Shown here: positions 1-8,220 of the stretch, piece after piece
Position numbering within the stretch: position 1 is the first letter of the stretch
How the letters are laid out: each line of letters opens with the position of its first letter
NCBI RefSeq assembly: GCF_010727475.1
Contig: NZ_AP022567.1
Span: 4,154,001-4,218,000, forward strand
Length of the DNA stretch: 64,000 nt
Direction of reading: 5' to 3'
Source: Mycolicibacterium mageritense
Lineage (GTDB): Bacteria > Actinomycetota > Actinomycetes > Mycobacteriales > Mycobacteriaceae
Notes under the pieces: model-generated
What the model saw: only the letters and a program-made list of their open reading frames with translations
Told to the model about the DNA's origin: nothing
The model's database searches: none
Translations under genes and position numbers: made by a program

Positions 1-504
1 GCCGTCGGCCGGGAGCACCCGGTGGGCCGTATCGAAGAACGCGGCGTACCGCGACTTGCCGAACGCCTCGAACGCCTCGATGCTGACGATGCGGTCCACG
101 GGTTCGTCGAACTGTTCCCAGCCCTTCAGCAGCACCTGGTGTGAGCGGGCGGTGGGTACTTGCGCCAAAAGCTCTCGGCTGTAGGCGTGTTGGTTGCGGC
201 TCAAGGTCAGGCCGATGACGTTGACGTCGTATTTCTCGATCGCGCGTTTCATCAGCGCGCCCCAGCCGCAGCCGACGTCCAGCAGCGTCATGCCCGGTCG
301 CAGGCCCAGTTTGTCGAGGGCCAGGTCGATCTTGGCCAGCTGTGCCTGTTCGAGGGTCATGTCGTCGCGCGCGTAGAACGCGCAGCTGTACGTTCGCGAT
401 GGATCCTGGAACAGCCCGAAGAAATCGTCGGAGAGGTCGTAATGGGCTTGTACGTCCTCGAAGTTCGGCCGCATCTCCGCCGTCGCGGACCTGCCGTCAG
501 CCAT
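1..504 (-). CDS. Mycolic acid cyclopropane synthase/methyltransferase family, partial (C-terminus outside window)
   Basis: Translation from the ATG at 504 begins MADGRSATAEMRPNFEDVQ and runs open to the window edge, so about 168 of the usual 280-300 residues are visible. It has the family signature AHYDLSDDFF near residue 20, TYSCAFY near 43 and the SAM-binding loop LLDVGCGWGALM near 80, then GLTLSRNQ. These are the hallmarks of CmaA/MmaA-type S-adenosylmethionine methyltransferases that cyclopropanate, methylate or hydroxylate meromycolate chains on acyl carrier protein. It lies 19 nt downstream of a paralogue on the same strand, a tandem arrangement common in mycobacteria. Exact modification (cis/trans cyclopropane, methoxy, hydroxy) cannot be read from this part. 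Confidence 0.9.
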   Translation of the reverse strand, partial: MADGRSATAEMRPNFEDVQAHYDLSDDFFGLFQDPSRTYSCAFYARDDMTLEQAQLAKIDLALDKLGLRPGMTLLDVGCGWGALMKRAIEKYDVNVIGLTLSRNQHAYSRELLAQVPTARSHQVLLKGWEQFDEPVDRIVSIEAFEAFGKSRYAAFFDTAHRVLPADG

Positions 505-523
505 GTGGTGACCTCCCCCTCAG

Positions 524-1447
524 CTATACCGCTTTCTCACAGGTGAATTGGCATACGTCGGTGTAACCCTTGCGAAACAGGTCGGCGCACCCGGTCAGAT
601 ACTTCAGGTACCGCTCGTAGACCTCTTCGGAGGTGATCTCGATCGCCTCGTCCTTGCGGGCCGCGAGGTTGGCCGCCCAGGTGTCCAGCGTGCGGGCATA
701 GTGCGGCCGCAAACGTTGTTTGCGCGTGACGGTAAAGCCTGCGTCGGTGGCGTGGTCTTCGACCATCGCGATCAGCGGAATGCGGCCGCCGGGATAGATC
801 TCGGTGACGATGAAGCGGAAGAAGCGCATGAGCGACATCGTGGTGGGTAACCCGAGTTCGGCCACTTCTTCTTTGCTGGTCGAGACGATGGTGTGCAGCA
901 GCATCACGCCGTCGTCGGGCATCAGCTCATAGGTCTTCTTGAAGTAGTCGTCGTACTTCTCGAAGCCGAAGTGCTCGAACGCTCCGATCGACACGATGCG
1001 GTCGACCGGGTCGGTGAAGTCTTCCCACGGCTGGAGCCGAACTTCTTTGCTGCGCTTGCTGTCAGATTCGACGAAGCGCTGCTGGATGTGGGCGAGCTGG
1101 TTGTGTGACAACGTCAGGCCGATCACGTTGACGTCGTACTTCTCGACCGCGCGCATGATGGTCGAACCCCAGCCGCAGCCGATGTCGAGCAAAGTCATGC
1201 CGGGTTGCAGGCCCAGTTTGCCAAGCGCCAGATCGACTTTCGCCATCTGCGCCTGCTCCAGCGTCATGTCGTCGCGTTCGAAGTAGGCACAGCTGTAGGT
1301 CTGGGTTGGGTCTTGCCACAACCTGAAGAACTCGTTCGACAGGTCGTAGTGGGAGCGGACTTCGTCCGCCGTCGATCCATGCCGCTCGCCGGGGCGGGCG
1401 CCGATGCAGGGCAGCTCAGTTTTCGTTTTGCGTGGGGTAGCGGTCAC
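524..1447 (-). CDS. Mycolic acid cyclopropane synthase/methyltransferase family protein
   Basis: A 307-aa cytoplasmic SAM-dependent methyltransferase of the CmaA/MmaA/PcaA family, full length for the family. Visible motifs: SHYDLSNEFF near residue 32, TYSCAYF near 50, SAM loop LLDIGCGWGSTI near 85, GLTLSHNQ near 110, EHFG near 158 and the C-terminal YTDVCQFTCEK. Family members act on double bonds of meromycolic acids carried on ACP. The N-terminus carries about 25 extra basic/polar residues before the conserved block. It is followed 19 nt later by the partial paralogue at 1-504, so the two are probably co-transcribed and arose by duplication. The specific reaction is not decidable from sequence alone. 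Confidence 0.92.
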   Translation of the reverse strand: MTATPRKTKTELPCIGARPGERHGSTADEVRSHYDLSNEFFRLWQDPTQTYSCAYFERDDMTLEQAQMAKVDLALGKLGLQPGMTLLDIGCGWGSTIMRAVEKYDVNVIGLTLSHNQLAHIQQRFVESDSKRSKEVRLQPWEDFTDPVDRIVSIGAFEHFGFEKYDDYFKKTYELMPDDGVMLLHTIVSTSKEEVAELGLPTTMSLMRFFRFIVTEIYPGGRIPLIAMVEDHATDAGFTVTRKQRLRPHYARTLDTWAANLAARKDEAIEITSEEVYERYLKYLTGCADLFRKGYTDVCQFTCEKAV

Positions 1448-1561
1448 TATCCGCTCCGTGGGGATCTCGGATCCGGTAGCTGACTTGACGTACCGCTTTC
1501 TTCATACGCCGAGACGGACGTTACTCCCTCAAACCGGTCTGAGCCAGAGGCTTTCGGCAAG

Positions 1562-3340
1562 TCACGGGGCTTCGGCCGCTTCTCCGTCGGTAATCTCCTT
1601 GGGCACCAAGCCATTTACCACCATGAACTGCAGCAGCGCGTTGATCGCGGCCTTCGCCGCGGTCAGCTGCGACAACCGCGCGGACTTGGGGTCGTTGAAC
1701 GGCTCGAGCCGGTTGATCACGGCCGACACCTGGCTCTCGAAGTCGGTGAGCTGATACCACAGCCGGGTGTCTGAACCCAGGTCCAGCAGCTTGCGGGCGT
1801 GCGCCGCGGCCACGCGCATCATGAGCTTGTCCAGGTTGGGCGGCGACTCGGCAGGCCCGGAGCCGCCGGCCACCGCGGCGGCCGTCGTCGCGGCGCCGGT
1901 CCCGGCCAGCCCGCTGACCATCGCGAGCCCGCCGACCATGCCGCCGGGGCCGAACGCGGCAAGGCCTCCGGTCACGGCCGCCGCCCCGAATGCGCCCGCA
2001 GGCGCGGCCACGACCAGGCCGACCGGGCCCGCGGCGATCAGCGCGACACCGGCCGCGGCGGTCAGCACCCGGCCCCACGGCACCCCGCCCTTGCTGCTGA
2101 CCGCGGCCTGCACGTCCTTGATCGCGGTGGCCACGGTCTTTCCCACATCACGGCGGAAGCCGAGGGCATCGGCGATGTCCTCCAGCGCCTTGATGGGGGC
2201 GTCGCCGGTGTCGATCTCGTAGGGCGTGACGCAATTGGTCAGCGCCAGCACCACGAGCTCGGTGACGGCCTCGTGCAGTTCCCACCGCTGCGGCAGTGGA
2301 GGCAGCTCACCGGCGATGAGCTGGTGCAACTCGGGTGCGAGCAACTGACCGCCCGCTGCTTGCCGGGTGAGTTGCGCGGCCAGGTCGTCCCGCAGGATCT
2401 GCAGCGTGGCGCGGTAGCGGTCGGCGCGCTCGGCGTCCTTGATGTGGCGGGCCACGGCCTCCCCGAAATGCTGCACGAGAAGGGCTGACGCTTCGGTCTC
2501 GCTCATCCGCACGGCGATGTCGGAACCTGCCGGTGCGGCAGCTTCCGGGCCCGGGTACAGCGCGTCGGCCACCAGCCCCGCGACTGCGGGATCGCCCATG
2601 TAGGTGTCGGCGTTGTGCCCGCGCACGGTCAGCATGAAGTCCTGTGCGCCGGGAAAGGTCGATGCCAAACCCCTTCCGCCCGTGACGATGTCGCGCACGT
2701 TGAGGAAGTTCGACCAGTCGTCGACGCGTGAGTACGGGAACCGTTTGAGCAGTCGTTCGCTGCCCTCGTGCAAGGCCCGGATACTGGCCGGGCTGCCGAT
2801 CGTGATGAACCGGCGCACGTGCACACCTTCCGGCAGATGGTCGAGGAGGTCGATCGCGATGACGCTGCCGAGGCTGTGACCGATCAACAGCAGTTCACCC
2901 TCGTCGGGCAGCGCGTTGAGGATGCGCAGCATCACCGCGGCCCGGATGCCGTCGTTGCGGATGTAGCGGCGGACCTGGTCGAGGTCGTAGACCGACAGGT
3001 ACTCGACGACGCCGCTGGGCGCGGAGTTCCACACCGGGTCGGGGATCAGGTTGAACCCGTAGGTCCGGACGCCGAACTGCTGCCCGAGCAGCCGCTGCAC
3101 GCGGGCCTGCCTGCGTTCGAACTCGCGGCGCGCCAGCGCGTCGTCCTTGGCCTTGTAGGTGATGGGCGGCAGCTTGGCGGTGATCCCGTCGGTCTTGAGC
3201 AGGTCGCTGTAGCGCGGCGCGAGCACGTCGGCACGGTCGACCGGATCGAACCCAGCCTGCGTGAGGCCCCGGTTGAGGCCGTCCAGCCAGTCGTAGTCCC
3301 GGTTCCCGTCCCCGATGCCGTGCAGGAAGACGACGTGCAT
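1562..3340 (-). CDS. Alpha/beta hydrolase (lipase-like) with glycine/alanine-rich hydrophobic C-terminal region
   Basis: A 592-aa protein. Residues 1-270 form an alpha/beta-hydrolase domain: it opens with VVFLHGIGDG (oxyanion-type HG), has the nucleophile elbow GHSLG with Ser156, and a later RGHNADTYM that could supply the catalytic His. The middle (about 270-410) is helical and charged. Residues about 420-505 are strongly hydrophobic and Gly/Ala-rich (several GPVG, GGLAAFGPGG stretches), which looks like one or more membrane-inserting hairpins. No signal peptide is visible. The acyl/lipid substrate is unknown. It is a single gene, with a short divergent spacer to the tautomerase at 3439. The hydrolase call is firm; the tail function is inference. 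Confidence 0.75.
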   Translation of the reverse strand: MHVVFLHGIGDGNRDYDWLDGLNRGLTQAGFDPVDRADVLAPRYSDLLKTDGITAKLPPITYKAKDDALARREFERRQARVQRLLGQQFGVRTYGFNLIPDPVWNSAPSGVVEYLSVYDLDQVRRYIRNDGIRAAVMLRILNALPDEGELLLIGHSLGSVIAIDLLDHLPEGVHVRRFITIGSPASIRALHEGSERLLKRFPYSRVDDWSNFLNVRDIVTGGRGLASTFPGAQDFMLTVRGHNADTYMGDPAVAGLVADALYPGPEAAAPAGSDIAVRMSETEASALLVQHFGEAVARHIKDAERADRYRATLQILRDDLAAQLTRQAAGGQLLAPELHQLIAGELPPLPQRWELHEAVTELVVLALTNCVTPYEIDTGDAPIKALEDIADALGFRRDVGKTVATAIKDVQAAVSSKGGVPWGRVLTAAAGVALIAAGPVGLVVAAPAGAFGAAAVTGGLAAFGPGGMVGGLAMVSGLAGTGAATTAAAVAGGSGPAESPPNLDKLMMRVAAAHARKLLDLGSDTRLWYQLTDFESQVSAVINRLEPFNDPKSARLSQLTAAKAAINALLQFMVVNGLVPKEITDGEAAEAP

Positions 3341-3438
3341 TGCTCAGCTCCCGTTCGCGATGATCGATCGAGTCCACGGTAGCGATGGCACGATGGCTGT
3401 CGGCGTGCCGGAGCATGGAGAGGAGTTCGGAGGCGGAT

Positions 3439-3792
3439 GTGCCCCTGATCGATGTCACGTGTGGTCCACGGGTGACCGACGACACCCGCGAGCGTTTGGC
3501 TCAGGCGCTACCTCACGTTGTCTCCCTGGCGGTCGAGTGCCGAGACGAGCCCTATGAACGCAACCTGCAGCCGGGCGATGTGGTGATCCGTTTCCACACT
3601 GTCGGCCCGTTCGACCGCTTCGACATCGACGTGCTGATCGAGGTCAAGTCGAAGTACTTCGGCGACCGGGCAGAGGACCGGCAGCGACGCGCCGAAGCCA
3701 TCCGCGATGCCGCCCAGGATGTGGCCCAGGACTTGGTGATCGGTGTGTACCTGACGCTGCCGATCGCGGCGTGGGCGCAGACCGGGGACTAG
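3439..3792 (+). CDS. Tautomerase-superfamily protein (Pro-2 type), small
   Basis: A 117-aa protein. I place the start at the GTG at 3439 because GGAGG lies 5 nt upstream (3429-3433) and because the resulting N-terminus, (M)PLIDVTCGPRVTDDTRERL, puts Pro at position 2. In the 4-oxalocrotonate tautomerase/CHMI superfamily Pro-1 of the mature enzyme, exposed after Met removal, is the catalytic base, and the TDDTRERLAQAL helix after the first strand fits that fold. An upstream ATG at 3385 would bury the Pro. Length is nearer to the trimeric CHMI/MIF-like members than to the 60-aa 4-OT. Substrate is unknown. It is divergent from the hydrolase at 1562-3340. Confidence 0.6.
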   Translation: MPLIDVTCGPRVTDDTRERLAQALPHVVSLAVECRDEPYERNLQPGDVVIRFHTVGPFDRFDIDVLIEVKSKYFGDRAEDRQRRAEAIRDAAQDVAQDLVIGVYLTLPIAAWAQTGD

Positions 3793-3799
3793 CTGACCG

Positions 3800-3934
3800 T
3801 CAGTGCTTCTTGGGATGCAGGACGTTGTCGGTTGACGACGACTCTGCGCTCTTGGCGCGCTTGACCGCACGCTTCTCCTTGAGCGACTTACCGGACTTCT
3901 TGCTCATGCTCTGCCGTGGCGACTTGTCAGCCAT
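3800..3934 (-). CDS. Small basic conserved mycobacterial protein
   Basis: A 44-aa protein beginning MADKSPRQSMSKKSGKSLKE, rich in Lys, Arg and Ser, with no Cys, no membrane segment and no signal peptide. The start at 3934 is supported by AAGGGG eight nt upstream on the minus strand. Its composition suggests a nucleic-acid-binding or disordered cytoplasmic protein. It is convergent with the tautomerase, whose stop is only 7 nt away. I recognise the type as one seen in many mycobacteria, but I know no function for it. Confidence 0.6.
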   Translation of the reverse strand: MADKSPRQSMSKKSGKSLKEKRAVKRAKSAESSSTDNVLHPKKH

Positions 3935-4361
3935 TGTTGGCCCCTTGTGATGTGGGGGCCTGTCGTGGTCCCGGTCCTTCGACCGTACGCGCCGCGTCGG
4001 CGAACTCGCAATGTCGGTATCGGTGCTGTTGACAATGTACTCCGCGCAGCGTTGACTGAGGTTCTGGCCCGGATCCCGCCACCAGGCACGAACGATCCAC
4101 TGCGCTAGCAGGATGCACCAGTTTTTCTGCGGTACAGCGAAATTCGGTTCAGTACACACACAATGCGGTAGCGGCGTGCTTTCGGACAGGCTGAGGCGTC
4201 GAACGCGAACCGGAGCGAGGCCGATGCGCGTACCTGCCGATCAGCAGCGAATCATCTTTCTCAGATCCAGGATTCGCGTTGCGCGATGACCGTGGCCAAC
4301 CGACGGCCTGCCGGCGTGCATCGGTCTTGATGCACGGCGCAACAGAACCAGAGAGACGAGC
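3935..4361. other. Intergenic stretch between divergent small genes
   Basis: 427 nt with no convincing coding frame on either strand. It should hold the promoters of the basic protein (minus strand) and of the leader gene/glycosyltransferase operon (plus strand). The only structure that stands out is the 8-bp inverted repeat at 4315-4336, listed separately. Confidence 0.5.
4315..4336. promoter_or_regulatory. 8-bp perfect inverted repeat upstream of glycosyltransferase operon
   Basis: CGTGCATC (4315-4322) and GATGCACG (4329-4336) are perfect inverted copies with a 6-nt spacer, 25 nt before the first start codon of the operon. It could be an operator or a leader hairpin. No U-tract follows, so a simple terminator is unlikely. 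Confidence 0.35.
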
Positions 4362-4502
4362 ATGACGCACATCACCGAACCTCGGGCCATCGGCAACCAT
4401 GCCGACATGGGCCCCGCGGTGTCGAAAAAGGGCACGGATACCGAGGATTCGAATGATCCACCAGTCGCACCTGCCGCCGACCGCCGGTCGGAGACGCGTT
4501 GA
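4362..4502 (+). CDS. Short leader protein translationally coupled to glycosyltransferase
   Basis: A 46-aa frame from the ATG at 4362 (MTHITEPRAIGNHADMGPA...), preceded by a purine-rich GAGAGACGAG that can serve as ribosome site. Its TGA stop (4500-4502) overlaps the TTG start of the glycosyltransferase (4499-4501) in a TTGA arrangement, the same kind of overlap used by the next gene pair, which is the main reason to believe it is translated. The product is hydrophilic, with no recognised domain, signal or membrane segment. It may serve mainly to couple translation. Confidence 0.5.
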   Translation: MTHITEPRAIGNHADMGPAVSKKGTDTEDSNDPPVAPAADRRSETR

Positions 4503-5677
4503 CCGCGTCGTCGACACTGCACTTGGTTGGTAGTCCCATCACCGAGCGTCCTGGTCTCAGCCCGCTGAATGTGGGGATGCTCTGTACATTCCCACCGACA
4601 CGGTGCGGGCTGGCCAGGTTCAGCTCGGGGCTCGCCGCAGGTCTGTCCGCCAACGGCGTGAACATCGGCGTGGTCCGGGTGAGCGATGGCATGCCATCCC
4701 AAGGCAGTCACGTCATCGGTGAATTGGTCAATGGTTCCGCAACGTCGGTGGCTGAGTGCATCGATCTGCTCAACCTCAGCGACATTGCCCTGGTTCAGCA
4801 CCGGTTCGGCGTCTACGGTGGCGCGGACGGCGATGAAATTCTGGAGATCATCGGCGGGTTGGATGTCCCGGCAATCGTAGTCGTCCACACGGTGCCCCGT
4901 GACCCGTCGCCGCGCCAACGCGCTGTGCTCGAGCAGATCGTGGCTTTGGCCGAACGCGTGGTGGTGTTGTCCGATACGGCCAACGGACGGCTCAGTCGTG
5001 CCTTCCGCGTCGACGGCTTGAAAATCAAGACGATTCCGCACGGCGCGACGATTCCCACCGGTGGATCGGTCAAGCGAGGCAACAGGCCCACGCTGTTGAC
5101 GTGGGGTCAGCTGGGTCCGGGCAAGGGGATCGAGCGGGCCATCGACGCCATGAGCGCTCTGCACCAACTCAACGGCCGGCCGCGGTATCTCGTCGCGGGC
5201 GGGACACATCCCAAGGTGCTCGCCGCCGAGGGCGAGCAATACCGTGACGCGTGTGTGCAGCAGGTCCACGACAGTGGGTTGGCAGGCGTGGTGTTCTTCG
5301 AGTCCGGTTATCGCGACCGGGAGTCGTTGAGCGCGCTGGTCCGGTCCGCCGCAGTGGTGGTGCTGCCCTACGACTCCACCGAACAGGACACATCCGGTGT
5401 GCTCGTGGAAGCCATCGGCCATGGTCGGCCCGTCGTCGCCACGGCTTTTCCACATGCAGTGGAGCTCCTCGGGAGTGGCGCGGGCATCGTCGTCGCGCAT
5501 GATGACCCCGACGCGTTGAGGTGGGCGTTGCGCAGCGTGCTCACCCAGCCACGTCTGGCAGGCGATATGGCGGCCGAGGCGAGAAGGCTGGCTCCCTCGA
5601 TGGCGTGGTCGATGGTCGCCGCGTCATATCAGGCTGCTGCACAACAGGTTTTGTCGATTCAGCCGGAACGCATATGA
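4499..5677 (+). CDS. Glycosyltransferase family 4 (GT-B fold)
   Basis: A 392-aa GT-B enzyme. The N-terminal domain starts VGMLCTFPPTRCGLARFSSG, the usual GT4 acceptor-domain opening. The C-terminal donor domain has LLTWGQLGPGKGIERAIDA, VFFESGYRDRESLSALVRSA, VVVLPYDSTEQDTSGVLVEA (with the acidic E of the EX7E motif) and AIGHGRPVVATAFPHAVELL. These bind a nucleotide sugar and transfer it with retention. Start is TTG at 4499, overlapping the stop of the short leader gene. The next gene begins in an ATGA overlap. Sugar and acceptor are unknown; the pairing with an alpha-helical partner suggests a dedicated glycan or glycoside. Confidence 0.85.
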   Translation: MTASSTLHLVGSPITERPGLSPLNVGMLCTFPPTRCGLARFSSGLAAGLSANGVNIGVVRVSDGMPSQGSHVIGELVNGSATSVAECIDLLNLSDIALVQHRFGVYGGADGDEILEIIGGLDVPAIVVVHTVPRDPSPRQRAVLEQIVALAERVVVLSDTANGRLSRAFRVDGLKIKTIPHGATIPTGGSVKRGNRPTLLTWGQLGPGKGIERAIDAMSALHQLNGRPRYLVAGGTHPKVLAAEGEQYRDACVQQVHDSGLAGVVFFESGYRDRESLSALVRSAAVVVLPYDSTEQDTSGVLVEAIGHGRPVVATAFPHAVELLGSGAGIVVAHDDPDALRWALRSVLTQPRLAGDMAAEARRLAPSMAWSMVAASYQAAAQQVLSIQPERI

Positions 5678-6687
5678 CGGGTATCCCGCAGCCGAGGTTC
5701 GACCACCTGCATCATTTGACTGACGCCCGCGGTACCTTCGAGCGCGCCTGTCTCTCCGAGCCGCAGACCGAGAATGGTTACCGGACAGAAGATATGGCCC
5801 GTGTGCTCGTTGTCGCCACCCGGCAACCCGGGGCAGACCAGGCGGTGCGCCGGCTGGCGGGGGTGTCGATACGTTTCCTGAACGAGGCGCAGACCGTGAG
5901 CGGTGCCTGCCGCAACCGCATGGCGGGCACCGGCGCCTGGGTCGATGCGCCGGCGCTGGAAGAAGCCTGGGGACGCTGCCTGTGGGGACTTGGCGCCGCC
6001 GCGCACAGCGCTGACGGCATGGTCCGCACGATGGCCGTGATCCAGTTCGAGCGTGCGGCGCGGCGCCGATCGGTGTCGCCACGGGCCATGGCGTTCGCAG
6101 TGCTCGGCGCCGCCGAGATGCTTACCGTGCACCCTGAACACGGTGCGGCGCGCGCCCTCGTCTCTGACTATGCCGTCCGTGTTCCCGCACCGAGCGGCTG
6201 CACAAGCTGGCCGTGGCCGGAGCGCAGGCTGACCTACGCCAATGCCGTTCTCACCGAGGCGATGATCGCTGCGGGCATCGTTCTCGACGACACCGAGCTG
6301 TGGAACCGAGGGCTCGACCTGCTGGCCTGGCTCGTGGCAGGCGAGACCGTGAACGGCCACCTTTCGCCGACACCCGCTGCAGGCAGGTCGGCCGACGACA
6401 TCCGGCCGGGATTCGCCCAGCAGCCGACCGAGGTGGCCGTCCTCGCCGACGCCTGTGCCCGTGCCGCAACCGTCGATCCGCGAGCCATCTGGCCCGATAC
6501 GGTGCGAGCCGCCGCAGCATGGTTCGAGGGCGCCAACGACGCGGGTGAACTCATGTGGGTTCCCGGCACGGGCGCGGGATTCGACGGATTACATGCCGAC
6601 GGTGTCGACCGCAATCAGGGCGCGGCGGCCACCCTGGCGGCCATCTCGACGTTTCAGCAGGCGCAACGGTATTCGCACGCAGTGTGA
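5674..6687 (+). CDS. Glycosyltransferase-partner protein, probable alpha/alpha-toroid fold
   Basis: A 337-aa protein starting at the ATG at 5674, which overlaps the TGA of the glycosyltransferase (ATGA). It begins with FDHLHHLTDARGTFERA and contains YRTEDMARVLVVA and WPWPERRLTYANAVLTEAM, with repeated helical pairs and WpWPE-type aromatic motifs. Such composition is typical of six-hairpin glycosidase-like proteins that follow GT4 genes, which either trim or bind the glycan. No signal peptide is visible, so it is probably cytoplasmic. I cannot name a substrate. The coupling makes a complex or shared pathway with the glycosyltransferase likely. Confidence 0.6.
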   Translation: MTGIPQPRFDHLHHLTDARGTFERACLSEPQTENGYRTEDMARVLVVATRQPGADQAVRRLAGVSIRFLNEAQTVSGACRNRMAGTGAWVDAPALEEAWGRCLWGLGAAAHSADGMVRTMAVIQFERAARRRSVSPRAMAFAVLGAAEMLTVHPEHGAARALVSDYAVRVPAPSGCTSWPWPERRLTYANAVLTEAMIAAGIVLDDTELWNRGLDLLAWLVAGETVNGHLSPTPAAGRSADDIRPGFAQQPTEVAVLADACARAATVDPRAIWPDTVRAAAAWFEGANDAGELMWVPGTGAGFDGLHADGVDRNQGAAATLAAISTFQQAQRYSHAV

Positions 6688-6800
6688 TGACGTCGGTCAC
6701 GCGCTGTGGCGGGAACCGGCATTGACGGTTACCCTCGCGGATAACACGCCCAGGTGGCCCGGACACGCGCCGCACATCGACGAACCGGGATCACACACAG

Positions 6801-7916
6801 GTGGCAATCAGCGACAGCGCGGCGTACGCGCAAATGAGCCGCGCCGACATCGAGGCTTTCGGTGCCGAGCTCGACAGTATCCGCAGCGACATCGAGGATT
6901 CGCTCGGCGAGCGCGACGCGGCCTATATCCGGCGCACGATCAATTTCCAACGGACACTTGACCTGGCCGCGCGGCTGCTGATCGCCGGCAGCCGATCGAG
7001 AACCGGGTGGTTGGTGGGGACGGTTTCGCTGGCATACGCGAAATCGGTCGAGAACATGGAGATCGGGCACAACGTCTGCCACGGCCAGTGGGACTGGATG
7101 AACGACCCCGAGATCCACTCGAGCACGTGGGAATGGGACATGGTCGGCCCGTCCGCGCAGTGGCGTTACTCGCACAACTACCGCCACCACGTGTTCAGCA
7201 ACGTGCTCGGCGTGGACGACGACCTTGGCTTCGGGATCCTTCGGATGAGCCGCGATCAGGCCTGGGAGCCACAGCATTTCATCCAACCGCTGCGTAATGT
7301 GCTGCTCGCCATGATCTTCGAGTGGGGCATCGCGCTGCACGGCTTCTATTCGGCACGCGACCGGGCGGATACGGCAGCCGGCAAGCTGGATGCGCGCCAG
7401 GTGTTGCGAGCGAAGATCGGCAGGCAGTTGGTCAAAGATTACCTCATCCTGCCCGCGCTGAGCCGGCGTCGCTGGCGCCGGACCCTGGGAGCCAACCTCA
7501 CGGCCAATCTGTTGCGCAACCTGTGGGCGTATGTAGTGATCTTCTGCGGGCATTTCCCCGACGGTGCCGAGAAGTTCACCGCCGACACGCTCAAGGACGA
7601 GACCAGACCGGAGTGGTACCTCAGACAGATGCTGGGTACGGCGAACTTCAAAGCCGGTACCGTGCTGGCGTTTTCGAGCGGGAATCTGTGCTACCAAATC
7701 GAGCATCACCTGTTCCCGGATCTTCCGAGCAACCGGCTGGCCGAGATCAGTGTCCGGGTACGAGAACTGTGCGACAAGTACAACGTGCCCTACACCAGCG
7801 GGCCGCTGTCGCATCAATACCTTCAGACGCTGCGCACCATATTCCGGCTCGCACTGCCTGACACCGGTTGGCGCGGCGTGCGATCGGCACTACGGTCGTC
7901 GTGGCGCAACGGATGA
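6801..7916 (+). CDS. Membrane fatty acid desaturase, DesA3-like
   Basis: A 371-aa integral-membrane acyl desaturase. The three histidine boxes that ligand the di-iron centre are present: HNVCH (residues 90-94), HNYRHH (125-130) and IEHHLFPDLPSNR near residue 300. Hydrophobic helices flank box 1 and lie around 180-200 and 240-255. The overall pattern matches mycobacterial acyl-CoA delta-9 desaturases (DesA3 type) and linoleoyl-CoA desaturases. The annotated start is GTG at 6801; an in-frame ATG at 6834 is an alternative. It has its own 113-nt leader after the glycosyltransferase operon. Electron supply (DesB-like reductase) is not encoded nearby. Confidence 0.88.
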   Translation: MAISDSAAYAQMSRADIEAFGAELDSIRSDIEDSLGERDAAYIRRTINFQRTLDLAARLLIAGSRSRTGWLVGTVSLAYAKSVENMEIGHNVCHGQWDWMNDPEIHSSTWEWDMVGPSAQWRYSHNYRHHVFSNVLGVDDDLGFGILRMSRDQAWEPQHFIQPLRNVLLAMIFEWGIALHGFYSARDRADTAAGKLDARQVLRAKIGRQLVKDYLILPALSRRRWRRTLGANLTANLLRNLWAYVVIFCGHFPDGAEKFTADTLKDETRPEWYLRQMLGTANFKAGTVLAFSSGNLCYQIEHHLFPDLPSNRLAEISVRVRELCDKYNVPYTSGPLSHQYLQTLRTIFRLALPDTGWRGVRSALRSSWRNG

Positions 7917-8220
7917 CTGAGCGACGCCACCGCGCCGGCCGGGATCCCGAAAAGGAACATCGCTTCTGTTGTCCCTGGGACATCGCTGTCGGCCAGGGAG
8001 GAGCTTTCGGCCAGTGGGTGGGCCGCCCGGCCACTGCTCAGCTCCAACGGTCACGAAGACCGTGGCGACGAGCAAGTCTGTGAATCCGACGAAGGCGGTT
8101 TCCAATGTCTGTTCCGCTGGCTTCCAGTAGACGCCCATATTGCAGAGCTGTCAACACAAGCGGTGCCATATCCCCGTCGGTGACGGAATCGCTTGCGGAG
8201 CAATCCGTTAGCCGAAATGA
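7917..8220. other. Convergent intergenic region, no gene seen
   Basis: 304 nt between the 3' ends of the desaturase and the FAD monooxygenase. I see no frame with family resemblance and no strong stem-loop. A minus-strand frame from about 8138 is short and of doubtful composition. Confidence 0.4.

Noticed and set aside
4241..5500. 419-codon minus-strand frame over the glycosyltransferase
   Set aside because: No recognisable motif; the GT4 motifs on the plus strand are clear and the plus-strand genes overlap by start/stop codons.
7890..8138. 82-codon minus-strand frame in the desaturase-monooxygenase spacer
   Set aside because: It overlaps the 3' end of the desaturase, has no ribosome site that I can see and no family; kept as non-coding.
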